From: Aquibium microcysteis
GTDB taxonomy: Bacteria; Pseudomonadota; Alphaproteobacteria; Rhizobiales; Rhizobiaceae
Direction: 5' to 3'
DNA: 64,000 nucleotides
Assembly: GCF_014495845.1 (NCBI RefSeq)
Contig: NZ_CP061080.1
Location: 3,337,001 to 3,401,000 of the forward strand
This document shows, one piece after another, positions 24,632 to 36,939 of this stretch; the stretch's first letter is position 1; every line of letters begins with the position of its first letter. Below the pieces are notes generated by a model. The model worked only from the letters and a program-made list of their open reading frames with translations. It was not told where the DNA came from and did no database searches. Made by a program: the position numbers and the translations under genes.

Positions 24632-26135
24632 GTTCGCCGACGACCTGCGGCGTCCACAAGGCCTCGAAGACCCTCGCGGCATCCGCACCCGTGGGACGAT
24701 CCTCGTCGAGCGCGGGGACCGCCGAACGGACGGCGTCATGAACACGCAGACAGACCGGGGACAGCGCCGGCCCGGGCTCGATCCGCCGGCGCAGGTCGAC
24801 GGCTTGCGCCGCGAGCATGGCTTCGATGGCGAGGAGCCATCGCATCGGTTCGACCTGTTCGGCGAGCTTTGAAACCGCGAGCACGGCGTTGGTCCCGATG
24901 TCCTCCACCATCTCCGAAACCACGATCGTGTCGAGGCTCGCCGGCGTGGCCCTGAGCCTGATTTCGGCATGCAGGGCCGCGAGCGATTTCTGCATCGGAA
25001 CGAAGCCGGCCGAAGCGCCGCCGACCGGCGACAGATAATTGGCAAGGCCGGACAGGCGGCCGGTCGTCAGCTTGATGGAGCGCTGCACGCAGGCCGTCGC
25101 GAGTTGCACCATCGCGATGGCCAGCGTGTCGAAGGAAAGCGCGATCGATGCCGTCAGGAAGTTCGCGGAGGATCGAACCTCGCCCTGCGGCCCGATCACC
25201 AGGGGGTTGTCGGCGGGCGAATTCAGCTCGATCTCGACCTCCCGGCGCGCGGTCTCGAGCGCGGCGAGGAATGGACCGGTGACCTGCGGCAGGGCGCGGA
25301 ACGACAGCGCGTCCTGCACCTTCTGCGAGGTCCGCGAGACATGGCCGCCGCCCGAAAGCGCGGCCCGAAACAGCGAAGCCGCCTCGACCTGCCCCGCCGC
25401 AGGACGGGCGCCGGCGATCCGCGCGTCGAAAATGTGCGGGCTGGCGCCAAACCCCTCGCAGGCGAGGGCCGCGACGGCGACATGGACGGCCGCGAGGTCT
25501 TCCAGCGCCGCGATCGCCAGCGCCGCCGTCGCCACCGTGACCGAAGAGGCGCTGCCGATCGACAGCCCGTCCTTGGGCGCCAGCCGGGCGGCGGCAAGCC
25601 CTGCCCTGGCCAGCGCGTCGCGCGCCGGCAATCGGACGCCGCCCAGATACGCCTCCCCCTCGCCGATCGCGGCAGCAGCCAGGCTCATGGTCTGCACGAG
25701 GTCGCTGGCGCCGGTCGATCCGCGCGAGGGGATGACCGGCACCACGTCCCGCGCCAGCATCTCCGACAGCAGGTCGAAGACCGGAAGCGACACCCCGGCG
25801 CCCGCCTGCGCGAGCCCGGCGAGGCGGCAGAAGAGAACCGCCCGGCAGACGTCGACCGGCAGCGCCGCGCCCACGCCCGCGACGCGCGCCGTTACAAGCG
25901 AGGCCTGCAGATCTTCGGCCTCCGCCGCGTGGATCCGGTGGCCGATATTGCCGCCGAGCCCGGTGTTCAGCCCGTAGACGGGAATGTCCCGCGCGAGATG
26001 ATCGTCGAGCACGCCGCGCGCCTGCTGCATCGCCGCGCGCCGCACGGGGCTCGCCGTGACCGCGACCGGCCCCTGCGCGGCAGCGACAACGTCGGCGATC
26101 GTCACCAGCCGGTCAGAGAAGACGAACGTCCTCAT
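24612..26135 (-). CDS. histidine ammonia-lyase family protein with altered MIO motif
   Basis: A 507-residue member of the HAL/PAL superfamily, close to the usual length (about 510). Family landmarks are VYGLNTGLGGN (Tyr54), TGASDLVQTM (141-150), KDGLSIGSAS (188-197), VQDALSFRALPQV (Arg280) and NSPADNPLV. In true lyases the Ala-Ser-Gly triad cyclises to the MIO electrophile. Here it reads Ala143-Ser144-Asp145. The catalytic Asn of INGT is replaced (about Ser195) and the QDPYSLR Tyr becomes Leu277. Classical ammonia-lyase chemistry is therefore doubtful. Elimination of a better leaving group, as in ergothionase, is an alternative. It overlaps the upstream cyclodeaminase-like gene by four bases. 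Confidence 0.8.
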   Translation of the reverse strand: MRTFVFSDRLVTIADVVAAAQGPVAVTASPVRRAAMQQARGVLDDHLARDIPVYGLNTGLGGNIGHRIHAAEAEDLQASLVTARVAGVGAALPVDVCRAVLFCRLAGLAQAGAGVSLPVFDLLSEMLARDVVPVIPSRGSTGASDLVQTMSLAAAAIGEGEAYLGGVRLPARDALARAGLAAARLAPKDGLSIGSASSVTVATAALAIAALEDLAAVHVAVAALACEGFGASPHIFDARIAGARPAAGQVEAASLFRAALSGGGHVSRTSQKVQDALSFRALPQVTGPFLAALETARREVEIELNSPADNPLVIGPQGEVRSSANFLTASIALSFDTLAIAMVQLATACVQRSIKLTTGRLSGLANYLSPVGGASAGFVPMQKSLAALHAEIRLRATPASLDTIVVSEMVEDIGTNAVLAVSKLAEQVEPMRWLLAIEAMLAAQAVDLRRRIEPGPALSPVCLRVHDAVRSAVPALDEDRPTGADAARVFEALWTPQVVGELRSLAG

Positions 26136-27136
26136 GCGTAGCGCAGCCGGTGCCCGACGCCCATGCTCTGCGCCTTCGTCAGGAAGGCATGACCGAGCGC
26201 GATGTCGGACAGGGAGAGGCCGCGATGCCAGAACAGGTTGGTTTCCGCCTCGCTCTCGCGGCCGGGCTTCAGTCCGGCGACGATCTGGCCGAGTTCGGCA
26301 TGAAGCGTCCGTTCCGACAGCTTGCCGGCCTCGACATGGGCGCGCAGCGAGCCGAACTTGCCGCCCTTGCACTGCCCCCAGTCGTCCACCACCATCTTCG
26401 CCATGATGTCGGTGAGCGAAAGCTCCACCGCGCTCATCGTTCCGTAGGGCACGACGAGCGCGCCCGGCTTGATCCACTCCGTCTTCAGCATCGGCCGGGG
26501 CTCGCTCAGCCGCGAGGCCTCGACCACGATGTCGGCGCCTTCGACGCAGGAACGCCAGTCCTCGGTGACGGTCACCGCCTTGCCGAGGTCGCGGGAGAGC
26601 CGTTCTCCGAAGCTCTCCCGGCTTTCGGGCCGGCGCGAATGCACGCGGATCTCGTCGAAGTCGAAGAGATGATCGAGGAGCCGCACGTTCCAGTACGCCG
26701 TGCCGCGCGCGCCGATATGGCCGAGCACCTTCGAGCCCTTGCGCGCCAGGTGCTTGGCGCCGATGGCTGTGACGGCGCCGGTGCGCATGTCGGTGATGCC
26801 GCTGGCATCGAGGATGGCCGTGGGCTTGCCGGTGCGCGGATCGAAGAGGTTGAGGACTCCGAATTCGGACGGCATGCCGTGCTTGTAGTTGTCGACGAAG
26901 TCGCCGACGATCTTCACGCCTGCCGCGTCGATCTCGCCGCCGATCCAGCCGCGCAGCACGTTGAAATGGCCCTCCACGCCGGCGCGCGGCTCCAGATGCA
27001 TGCGCGGCTCGATGACCGTTTCCCCGCGTCCCTGCATGGCCAGACTGGCCTCGATCGCCGCGAGAATCTCGCCATCCCCGAGCATGGCCGCCTCGATGTC
27101 GAAGCGGTTGAGGTAGGTGATGTAGATGGGGAGCAT
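26132..27136 (-). CDS. ornithine cyclodeaminase / mu-crystallin family protein
   Basis: A 334-residue NAD(P)-binding protein. The central Rossmann segment KVLGHIGARGTAYWNVRLL (about residues 137-155) contains the G-x-G-x2-G-like turn. ILDASGITDMRTGAVTAIGA is the diagnostic OCD stretch just before it. Similar proteins are annotated in databases as tyramine oxidase subunit B, a label I regard as weakly supported. OCD relatives include ornithine cyclodeaminase, ketimine reductases and alanine dehydrogenase. The frame extends upstream to 27385, but ATG 27136 follows AGGA and begins where family similarity starts. It is the first gene of the leftward pair with the HAL-like protein. Confidence 0.82.
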   Translation of the reverse strand: MLPIYITYLNRFDIEAAMLGDGEILAAIEASLAMQGRGETVIEPRMHLEPRAGVEGHFNVLRGWIGGEIDAAGVKIVGDFVDNYKHGMPSEFGVLNLFDPRTGKPTAILDASGITDMRTGAVTAIGAKHLARKGSKVLGHIGARGTAYWNVRLLDHLFDFDEIRVHSRRPESRESFGERLSRDLGKAVTVTEDWRSCVEGADIVVEASRLSEPRPMLKTEWIKPGALVVPYGTMSAVELSLTDIMAKMVVDDWGQCKGGKFGSLRAHVEAGKLSERTLHAELGQIVAGLKPGRESEAETNLFWHRGLSLSDIALGHAFLTKAQSMGVGHRLRYA

Positions 27137-27320
27137 GTGCCGGTGTCCTGACGTTTCAATCGCCCATTGCTGCCCGTTCGATGCGGCGAAGGCAAGGAAG
27201 CGAGGTCGTGCCGCAACGACCGCATCGGCAAACCGGCGGAGGTGCAGCCGCTTAGCCGGAGGCACCAGCGCACAGTGCGGCCGCGGATCCCGCAACCGGG
27301 CGGTGCGCGCCTGGCAGTCT

Positions 27321-28883
27321 CTACGGGCGGCGCCTGTAGAACCTGTCGCCGACGACGAAGCCGTCGAGCCCCGTGTCGCGGACATAGCGCACCAGATCGC
27401 TCATCCGGTTGATGAAGCCCTTGCCCGAGAAGTTGAGCGAGGTGTTGCAGAGAACGCCATAGCCGGTGCGCGCCTTGAAGGCCGACAGCAGCGCGTGCAT
27501 CCGCGCGTTCTGCGCGGCGGTGACCGTCTGCGCCCGCGCGGATCCGTCGACATGGGTGACGGCCTGGATGGCGTCGGTCTTGACGCGCTGGAAATAGAGC
27601 ATGTGCGGGCTCGGCCCGTGATGCGTAAACAGCCGGTCGAGCTCCTCCTCGAGCAGAATCGGCGCAATCGGGCGGAAGCCCTCGCGCTTCTTGATCGCGT
27701 TGAGGCGCGTGTGCATCTCCTTCGTGAAGGGGGCCGCGATCAGCGACCGGTTGCCCAGCGCGCGCGGGCCGATCTCGTAGCGCCCCTGCACCCAGGCGAG
27801 CACGGCGCCGCCGGCCAGCGCCTCGGCCACCACGGCATCGTCGGCGGGCACGGCGGCGAAGCCCGTCAGGTCGGCCGCATCATGCACGAAATCCTCGCCG
27901 GCATAGGCCGTCCAGGCGATCTTGGCATTGCCGGTGATGCGCAGCTGTGCATCGGCGGCTGTGCCGATGGCGGAACCGGAATCATTGGTGCAGGGCTGCA
28001 CGAAGACGTCCGCGAACAGGCCGCAGCCCTTCCATTCGCTGTTCCAGTCGCAGTTGAGGCCGCAGCCGCCGGAGACCAGCAGCGGCAGGCCGTCGCGCAT
28101 GTTCGCCCTGGCGAAGTCGAGAAAGCGCGAAAACATCGCGTCCTGGAAGCGGCGCGCCAGATTGCGGAAGGCTTCGGTCTCCAGCCCGATGTCGAAGAAG
28201 GGCGTGCCGACGAAGTCCGCCTTGCGCAGCGGCGCGGCCACCGCGTCCCAGGCGATCAGCCGTTCGATCAGTTCCCGCTCCTCGGGCGTCTCGGGAACGT
28301 CCCGGCCATAGCCGGCGATCGCCATCAGCTTGCCCGCGTCCTCGCGCCGCGACTTGCGGGCATCGATCGCCAAGGTCGGGTCTGCCAGCCCGTAGAGGAA
28401 GCCGTATTTGTGGCCCGGACCGGTGACCGGGGTGCCGAGCTTCGTCACCTGGAGTTTCTCGTCGATGCGGTAGAACGAACCGAGCACGCCCTCCCACACC
28501 AGCGCGTAGCAGGCCTGACCCTGCGGGAACGGGGACATGGCGTAGCTGCCGATGATGTGGGACCGCTCGTGCGAGGACGAGAAGAAGCGCACCTCCTTGC
28601 CCGCGAAGCGCTGCGGACGGTCGATGATGCCGCTCTCGTCGTGCCCGAAATAGCCGGCGCCGAGCGGCTGCGCGAACGGCCGGAACGAGCCCATCCAGCC
28701 CGACAGCGCATGCACGTCCGGAATGGCGTCGCAGAGACCGAGCCCGCGCAGCACGAGTTCCGGCGTCACCGGCGCATAACGCGGGCCGGAATCCTTCTCC
28801 GCCTCGATCGAGAAGGCGAGCGTCGCGTCCTCGATCAGGGCGACGTGACCGTCGTGACCGGGCTTGTAGGAAAAGATCTTCAT
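27321..28883 (-). CDS. carbamoyltransferase, NodU/CmcH/TobZ family
   Basis: A 520-residue enzyme expected to transfer a carbamoyl group from carbamoyl phosphate, through a carbamoyl-adenylate, to a hydroxyl group. The N-terminal part has an ASKHA-like nucleotide fold (SYKPGHDGHVALIEDATLAF with metal-binding His residues; LLVSGGCGLNCDWNSEW about residue 267). The C-terminal carbamoyltransferase domain carries EIGPRALGNRSLIAAP (about 367). ATG 28883 follows GCGGAGCGC. The gene stands alone between two other leftward genes. Its acceptor is unknown, but carbamoylated sugars, antibiotics and Nod factors are precedents. Confidence 0.88.
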   Translation of the reverse strand: MKIFSYKPGHDGHVALIEDATLAFSIEAEKDSGPRYAPVTPELVLRGLGLCDAIPDVHALSGWMGSFRPFAQPLGAGYFGHDESGIIDRPQRFAGKEVRFFSSSHERSHIIGSYAMSPFPQGQACYALVWEGVLGSFYRIDEKLQVTKLGTPVTGPGHKYGFLYGLADPTLAIDARKSRREDAGKLMAIAGYGRDVPETPEERELIERLIAWDAVAAPLRKADFVGTPFFDIGLETEAFRNLARRFQDAMFSRFLDFARANMRDGLPLLVSGGCGLNCDWNSEWKGCGLFADVFVQPCTNDSGSAIGTAADAQLRITGNAKIAWTAYAGEDFVHDAADLTGFAAVPADDAVVAEALAGGAVLAWVQGRYEIGPRALGNRSLIAAPFTKEMHTRLNAIKKREGFRPIAPILLEEELDRLFTHHGPSPHMLYFQRVKTDAIQAVTHVDGSARAQTVTAAQNARMHALLSAFKARTGYGVLCNTSLNFSGKGFINRMSDLVRYVRDTGLDGFVVGDRFYRRRP

Positions 28884-28997
28884 GCGCGCTCCGCAGGGGT
28901 CGGAAGACGGAGCCTCCCCGACCCCGCACCCGATCCTTAGGGCATGATCGGCCGCAGGCCTATGGCACTGCGGCAACGGTCCGGCGGAAAGCGGCGG

Positions 28998-32786
<3,789 letters not shown>

Positions 32787-32828
32787 GGCGGATATCCTCA
32801 TGCTGGCATTTGGTTAAACCGAATGCTC

Positions 32829-32848
32829 ACATAAGGATATCTTTATGT
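32829..32848. promoter_or_regulatory. 20-bp palindrome upstream of metH, candidate methionine-pathway operator
   Basis: ACATAAGGATATCTTTATGT is palindromic around a central GATATC with a single mismatched pair, 43-62 bases upstream of the metH start. It resembles the ATAAAGATATCTTTAT-type sites I recall for ArsR-family SAM/SAH-responsive regulators (SahR-like) of alphaproteobacterial methionine genes. That match is from memory. It is strikingly AT-rich against its surroundings. Confidence 0.55.
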
Positions 32849-32879
32849 CAATATGGACGACCTGCCGCCCGCGGATCGG

Positions 32880-33353
32880 TCACGAATGCGGTTTGTGCCC
32901 GCCTCCGTGTACCGGAGGATGGTGCCCCTCCTCATCCATCATCACGACGCCGTCGAACGTCGAGAACTTCGCCACCAGCGCCGGATCGAGCTTCGCCTCG
33001 GCTTCGGCGATGGCCGCAGCCATTGCCGAAGCCTCCGTCTGGCTCAGGCCGAAATGCGTCAGCGAGGCGGCTTCCTTCAGCGCATCGCCGCTGCACAGCG
33101 TCAGTGTCCAGGCGTCGCCCTTGCGGCGCAGCAGGGCGCGGCCGCCCATCTCGCCCTGCGACCAGCCGGCGACCGCGATGTCGCCCTGCACCACGACCGG
33201 TTCGACGGTGAGCGGTGACTCGGGCTTGTCGAAGGTCGCCATCATCAGGTGCCGGATGGCGCCGCCGTCGGACGTGTCGTGGGCCGAGGCCGGCACCGCC
33301 AGGGTCAGCCCGAGTGCCAGCGTGATGGCGAGGGAAAGCGTGGATCGTCTCAT
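32880..33353 (-). CDS. small secreted His-rich protein, copper-uptake-associated type
   Basis: A 157-residue protein with a signal peptide (LSLAITLALGLTLAVPASAHD, cleavage near residue 24) and a mature N-terminal HDTSDG. Residues 30-110 look like a small alpha/beta domain (IRHLMMATFDKPESPLTVEP; GEMGGRALLRRKGDAWTLTL). The C-terminus is His-rich (DEEGHHPPVHGGGHKPHS), a probable copper-binding tail. Such proteins are annotated as copper uptake system-associated. AAGGAGGAA gives a very strong ribosome site before the ATG at 33353. It is the last gene of the five-gene copper operon. Confidence 0.75.
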   Translation of the reverse strand: MRRSTLSLAITLALGLTLAVPASAHDTSDGGAIRHLMMATFDKPESPLTVEPVVVQGDIAVAGWSQGEMGGRALLRRKGDAWTLTLCSGDALKEAASLTHFGLSQTEASAMAAAIAEAEAKLDPALVAKFSTFDGVVMMDEEGHHPPVHGGGHKPHS

Positions 33354-33396
33354 CGTCGTTCCTCCTTGGTTGGAAATGAGGCTCGTGCGGCCGGCT

Positions 33397-35022
33397 TCAT
33401 GGCCGGATGTCGACCTCGCCCTCGAGCCTGACGCGCTCGAAATCGCTGACCAGCACGTCGACCCGCAGCGACCAGCGGCCCGGCAGAGGCAGCACGAGGT
33501 CGCCGGCGCGCCATACGCCCTCCTCCGCCGCCATGTCGCGGCGGATCGGTTCGATGCCGGCGTCGGGCCGCGACAGCACGAGCGTGACGGCCTTGGCCGT
33601 GAAGGGACCGAAATCGCCGCCCTGCAGCGCCGCACTGACCGCGACCGGCCCCGCGACGCCCGGCATCACGGTCACGTCGGCCATCACGCGCGGATCGTGC
33701 AGGTGCACCCAGGCGGGCTCGGCAGCGGCCCGCGCCAGCGCGCGCGGCGGCGGGGTGAAGCGCCACGTGGCGGCCGCGCCGAGAATGAGGACGGCGAGCA
33801 GCAGTTCCGCGACGATGGCGCGGAGGAGCGCCCGGCGGGCAGCCGCATCGTCGCGTGCCGCCGCCGGCGTCAGGCGCCAGCGGTTGAAGGCGGCGAGCAC
33901 AAGCAGCAGGGCAACCAGCGCCAGCTTGACGAGGAGGACCCGGCCATAGGCGGTCGTCACGAGGGCCGCCGGTGTCTGGACCTGGATGAAAGCGAGCACG
34001 CCGCCCGAAGCGACCAGGACGACCAGCAGCCAGGGGATCGATCGCGAGAAGCGGCCGAGCAGGACGGTCGCCGCCTCGCCGCCCGCCCGCAGCGCGAGCC
34101 CGAGCGGCATCAGCGCGCCGATCCAGGCCGCCATCGTCGCGACGTGCAGCGCCACCATCGGCCGGGTCAGCCATTGCGGTTCGGCGGAGCCTGCGTGCCC
34201 GCTGGCGGCCACCGCCGCGCCTGCGCCGAGGAGGGCGATCAGCGCCGGTGCGCGCCCGGCGGGTCCGGGCAGGACGATCGCGACCATGGCCGCCGCCGAG
34301 GCAACGAGGAGCCCGAGCGCGGTTCGGCCAAAGGAGGTATCGAGACCGGTCAGCCAGACCGTCGGATGAAGGAGGCTCGTCACCGGTTTCGCCAGCGCGT
34401 CGAGCCCCTGCGCGCCGACCGCCAGCACAGCCGCGATCATACCTGCGACGACGAAGCCGGCGGCCACGCCCCGGCCGACGTCCCGGCCCGTCCCGAACCA
34501 CGAAAGCGCGAAGACGCCGCCGATGCCGAACGCAATTCCGGCGGTGAGCAGGAGTTTCGATGCCCAGACCAGGCCGCGCACCGGCCAGTCGACCGCTTCG
34601 GCCTGTGCTCCGGGCATGGCGCTGGGAGCGCCGATGGAGAAGATCAGCGAGCCGCCGACGGGATGCCCGTCCTCAGAGACGACCCGCCAGGAGAACACGT
34701 GCGTGCCGTCGGATAGCCCGTCCGGCAGCGCGACGCGCAGCGTGTTGCCGCTGTAGGCGACATCGGACAGATCCCGGGATGCGCCGTCCGGGGTAACCAG
34801 CCGCATCACCAGCGGCGACACGATCTCGGAGAAGGTCAGCGCGATCCCGGACGGCGCCATTGCCACGACCGCGCCGTCCGCCGGATCGGCCGAGGCGAGC
34901 GAGGCATGCGCCAGCGCTCCGGCCGTCCCGGCAAACAGCAGGGCCAGCGCGAGGATGGCCTTTGCCAGGAAAGACGCACCTGCCCGGCGCCCGACCTCGA
35001 TCGGCATGGATGACGGCAGCAT
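33397..35022 (-). CDS. CopC-CopD fusion, copper-handling membrane protein
   Basis: A 541-residue protein. A signal segment leads to a mature CopC domain starting HASLASADPADGAVVAMAP (the N-terminal His is a Cu(II) ligand) and ending with VVSEDGHPVGGSLIFSIG (about residues 38-135). A CopD domain of about eight TM helices follows (about 145-425). A further periplasmic region comes after the last helix, beginning ATWRFTPPPRALARAAAEPA. YcnJ of Bacillus has the same fusion and imports copper. ATG 35022 is preceded by AGGGAGAGA. The operon context (YcnI upstream, PCuAC beyond it) supports copper uptake rather than detoxification. Confidence 0.88.
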   Translation of the reverse strand: MLPSSMPIEVGRRAGASFLAKAILALALLFAGTAGALAHASLASADPADGAVVAMAPSGIALTFSEIVSPLVMRLVTPDGASRDLSDVAYSGNTLRVALPDGLSDGTHVFSWRVVSEDGHPVGGSLIFSIGAPSAMPGAQAEAVDWPVRGLVWASKLLLTAGIAFGIGGVFALSWFGTGRDVGRGVAAGFVVAGMIAAVLAVGAQGLDALAKPVTSLLHPTVWLTGLDTSFGRTALGLLVASAAAMVAIVLPGPAGRAPALIALLGAGAAVAASGHAGSAEPQWLTRPMVALHVATMAAWIGALMPLGLALRAGGEAATVLLGRFSRSIPWLLVVLVASGGVLAFIQVQTPAALVTTAYGRVLLVKLALVALLLVLAAFNRWRLTPAAARDDAAARRALLRAIVAELLLAVLILGAAATWRFTPPPRALARAAAEPAWVHLHDPRVMADVTVMPGVAGPVAVSAALQGGDFGPFTAKAVTLVLSRPDAGIEPIRRDMAAEEGVWRAGDLVLPLPGRWSLRVDVLVSDFERVRLEGEVDIRP

Positions 35023-35076
35023 TGCGTTCTCTCCCTGGTCGGATCGGGCGGGCCTCCACGGCCCGCCCGTGGTCGA

Positions 35077-35607
35077 TCAATGCGCGTGCGGCTTCTCGAT
35101 CAGCTTGATGCCCGGGGCCGGGCCCTCGAGGTCGTGCGGGTCCTGGCCTTCCTTCGGGATCTCGATCCAGCGCTCGGCAGCACCGTCCGGGCATTCCTGC
35201 ACGACCGGGAAATAGAGCATCTGGCCGACCGGCAGGTCCTTGGTCAGGAAGACGCGCACGACGAACTCGTCATACTCGTCGTCGCCGAGATTTCCGCCGC
35301 TCCAGACCACCTCCTTCACGCCCTCGCTGAGCGTGCGGCCGTAATACTCGTAGGACTTGGCATAGGCACCGGTGACCTTCTCCAGCGTCCAGCCGGCCTT
35401 CGGCATCGGCTTGGCGGTGATCACGCCCTCGGGAATCTGGACGCGCACGGTGTTGGTCGGCTTGCCCTCGCAGCCGTGCGGCACGCGGAACACTGCCTTG
35501 TAGCTCGCGCCGACGGGCGCTTCAGCCTGCTCGAGCGTGGTGTGGGCCTGGGCCATGCCGGCTGTGGCGAGGACGAGAGCGCAGGCGGAGAGAATGGACT
35601 TCGACAT
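35077..35607 (-). CDS. YcnI-like copper-binding protein (DUF1775)
   Basis: A 176-residue secreted protein. The signal peptide SILSACALVLATAGMAQAH is followed by a mature N-terminus HTTLEQAEAPVGASYKAVFRV. In YcnI proteins the first mature histidine, a glutamate and a tryptophan form a copper brace-like site. Trp residues are present in KAGWTLEKV and VVWSGGNLGDDEYDEF. VPHGCEGKPTNTVRVQIPEG is the diagnostic family segment. It lies between the PCuAC and CopCD genes, an order common in alphaproteobacteria. Confidence 0.88.
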   Translation of the reverse strand: MSKSILSACALVLATAGMAQAHTTLEQAEAPVGASYKAVFRVPHGCEGKPTNTVRVQIPEGVITAKPMPKAGWTLEKVTGAYAKSYEYYGRTLSEGVKEVVWSGGNLGDDEYDEFVVRVFLTKDLPVGQMLYFPVVQECPDGAAERWIEIPKEGQDPHDLEGPAPGIKLIEKPHAH

Positions 35608-35779
35608 CAGTGTGTCTTTCCTTGATGAAGATGGATGCTGTTGGATCGGGTGCATGCCCGGCCGGTCGCCGGACAAAGCGAGGATGTCCGGTCCGGAGAT
35701 GTCCGGACCGCTGCGGGCGGCCGCTGCTGCGCGGCCGTTCGGGCTGTAGGCTGTTTCTGGCTGGCCTACCGGCCGGGCG

Positions 35780-36328
35780 TCAGCCGCCGTGGCCGGAATG
35801 CCCGTCGTGCTTCGGCGCGCCGCCCATGCCTTCGACGGCGAACTCCACCGCGACCTTGCCCGCCTTCTCGAACTCGAGCGTGGCTTCGAAGCTGTCGCCC
35901 TCGACGGGACGCGCGGTCAGGCCCATGAACATCAGGTGGTAGGAGCCGGGCTTGAGCTCGACCGAACCGCCGGCCGGAATCTCGAGACCGCCCTCGACCG
36001 GGCGCATGGTCATGACGCCCTTGTCGTCGACCGACATCTCATGCACCTCGCCCTTCATCGAGATCGGCGAGGACACGCCGACCAGACGATCCGCCGCGGT
36101 GCCGTTGTTGGTCAGCACCAGGAACCCGCCGGCCACCTTGGCGCCTTCCGGCGTCTGGCGCGACCAGGGATGGCCGATGACGATGTCGCCGGCCTTGAAC
36201 TCATGGGCGTGCGAGGCCGGCGCCGAGGCGAACAGCGCCGCAAGCGACAGTGCCGATGCGGTGAGGATGCCGGCCAGATGGGTGCGGCGGGCGAAGGTGA
36301 GCGCGGATGCGCGAAGGGAAGTCGACAT
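35780..36328 (-). CDS. PCu(A)C-type periplasmic copper chaperone
   Basis: A 182-residue protein. A signal peptide (about residues 1-42) is followed by [20 protein letters not shown], the usual start of the PCuAC domain. Cu(I) ligands fit the family's H-M-x-H-x-M arrangement: [19 protein letters not shown] and later [13 protein letters not shown]. The C-terminal tail [10 protein letters not shown] adds His/Met-type ligands, as in extended PCuAC proteins that also bind Cu(II). It probably delivers copper to cytochrome oxidase assembly. It is the second gene of the copper operon. Confidence 0.92.
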   Translation of the reverse strand: MSTSLRASALTFARRTHLAGILTASALSLAALFASAPASHAHEFKAGDIVIGHPWSRQTPEGAKVAGGFLVLTNNGTAADRLVGVSSPISMKGEVHEMSVDDKGVMTMRPVEGGLEIPAGGSVELKPGSYHLMFMGLTARPVEGDSFEATLEFEKAGKVAVEFAVEGMGGAPKHDGHSGHGG

Positions 36329-36414
36329 GATGGTTCTCCGAACGAAGCGATGGCGTCCGCGAAGGCGGACCCGATGATCACGACAGGCGGCCCGGGATCG
36401 CCGGGCGGCATCGA

Positions 36415-36795
36415 TCAGATCGCGGTCGGAGGGGCGCGCGGACTGCCCGGGCGCGTCGGCCGGCTGGAAGCGGCAAGGCCTACCGGCTCCTTGACGAAGG
36501 GACGCGTGGAGCGGGGATGGTAGGCCGGCAGTGTCACCGGGTCGAGCGGCGGGAGCAGCGAGGAGACCGCATTCCCGCATCCGAAGGTGCAGCAGTCGTG
36601 GAATCCCGCGGGATCGCCAGCGGGCATCTCGGCGCCCGGCTCGCCGGCCAGGCACAGGACGTTGCCGAAGGCATCGAGCTGGGGCACCGCGGCATGAGCG
36701 GCGCTGCCGAGACCGGCTGCGAAAAGCTGGACGAGCAGGACGAGCAGCGCGATCTGCGCCGTCCACCTCCCCGATGCTCTCCGCAAAGCCTTCAC
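36415..36795 (-). CDS. DUF2946-like small protein at head of copper operon
   Basis: A 126-residue protein starting at GTG 36795 behind GAAGGAA. One hydrophobic segment ([20 protein letters not shown]) ends in AHAA and may be a signal anchor. The mature part has GNVLCLAGE and the cysteine/histidine cluster [13 protein letters not shown] (about residues 62-74), a plausible Cu(I) site. DUF2946 proteins commonly sit beside copper genes. The function is unknown. The frame extends upstream to 36963 without similarity, so the GTG start is a judgement. Confidence 0.65.
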   Translation of the reverse strand: MKALRRASGRWTAQIALLVLLVQLFAAGLGSAAHAAVPQLDAFGNVLCLAGEPGAEMPAGDPAGFHDCCTFGCGNAVSSLLPPLDPVTLPAYHPRSTRPFVKEPVGLAASSRPTRPGSPRAPPTAI

Positions 36796-36939
36796 GGCCG
36801 AACGTTCCTTCCGTCTCGAGCAATCCTTCTGCCCGCTGGAAGGTTTCCTAGCAGGTCGCGATGCGTGCGCCAAGCAGGTCACGGCGTGGCTCGAACGATG
36901 CCGGGTGCGGCATTTGCTCCTTCGGCCTCTCCTGCCGCG

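Noticed and set aside
26136..26477. Upstream extension of the HAL-like protein
   Set aside because: The extra 114 residues are read in the wrong frame of the cyclodeaminase-like gene and show no similarity. ATG 26135 overlaps the upstream stop and starts the family similarity.
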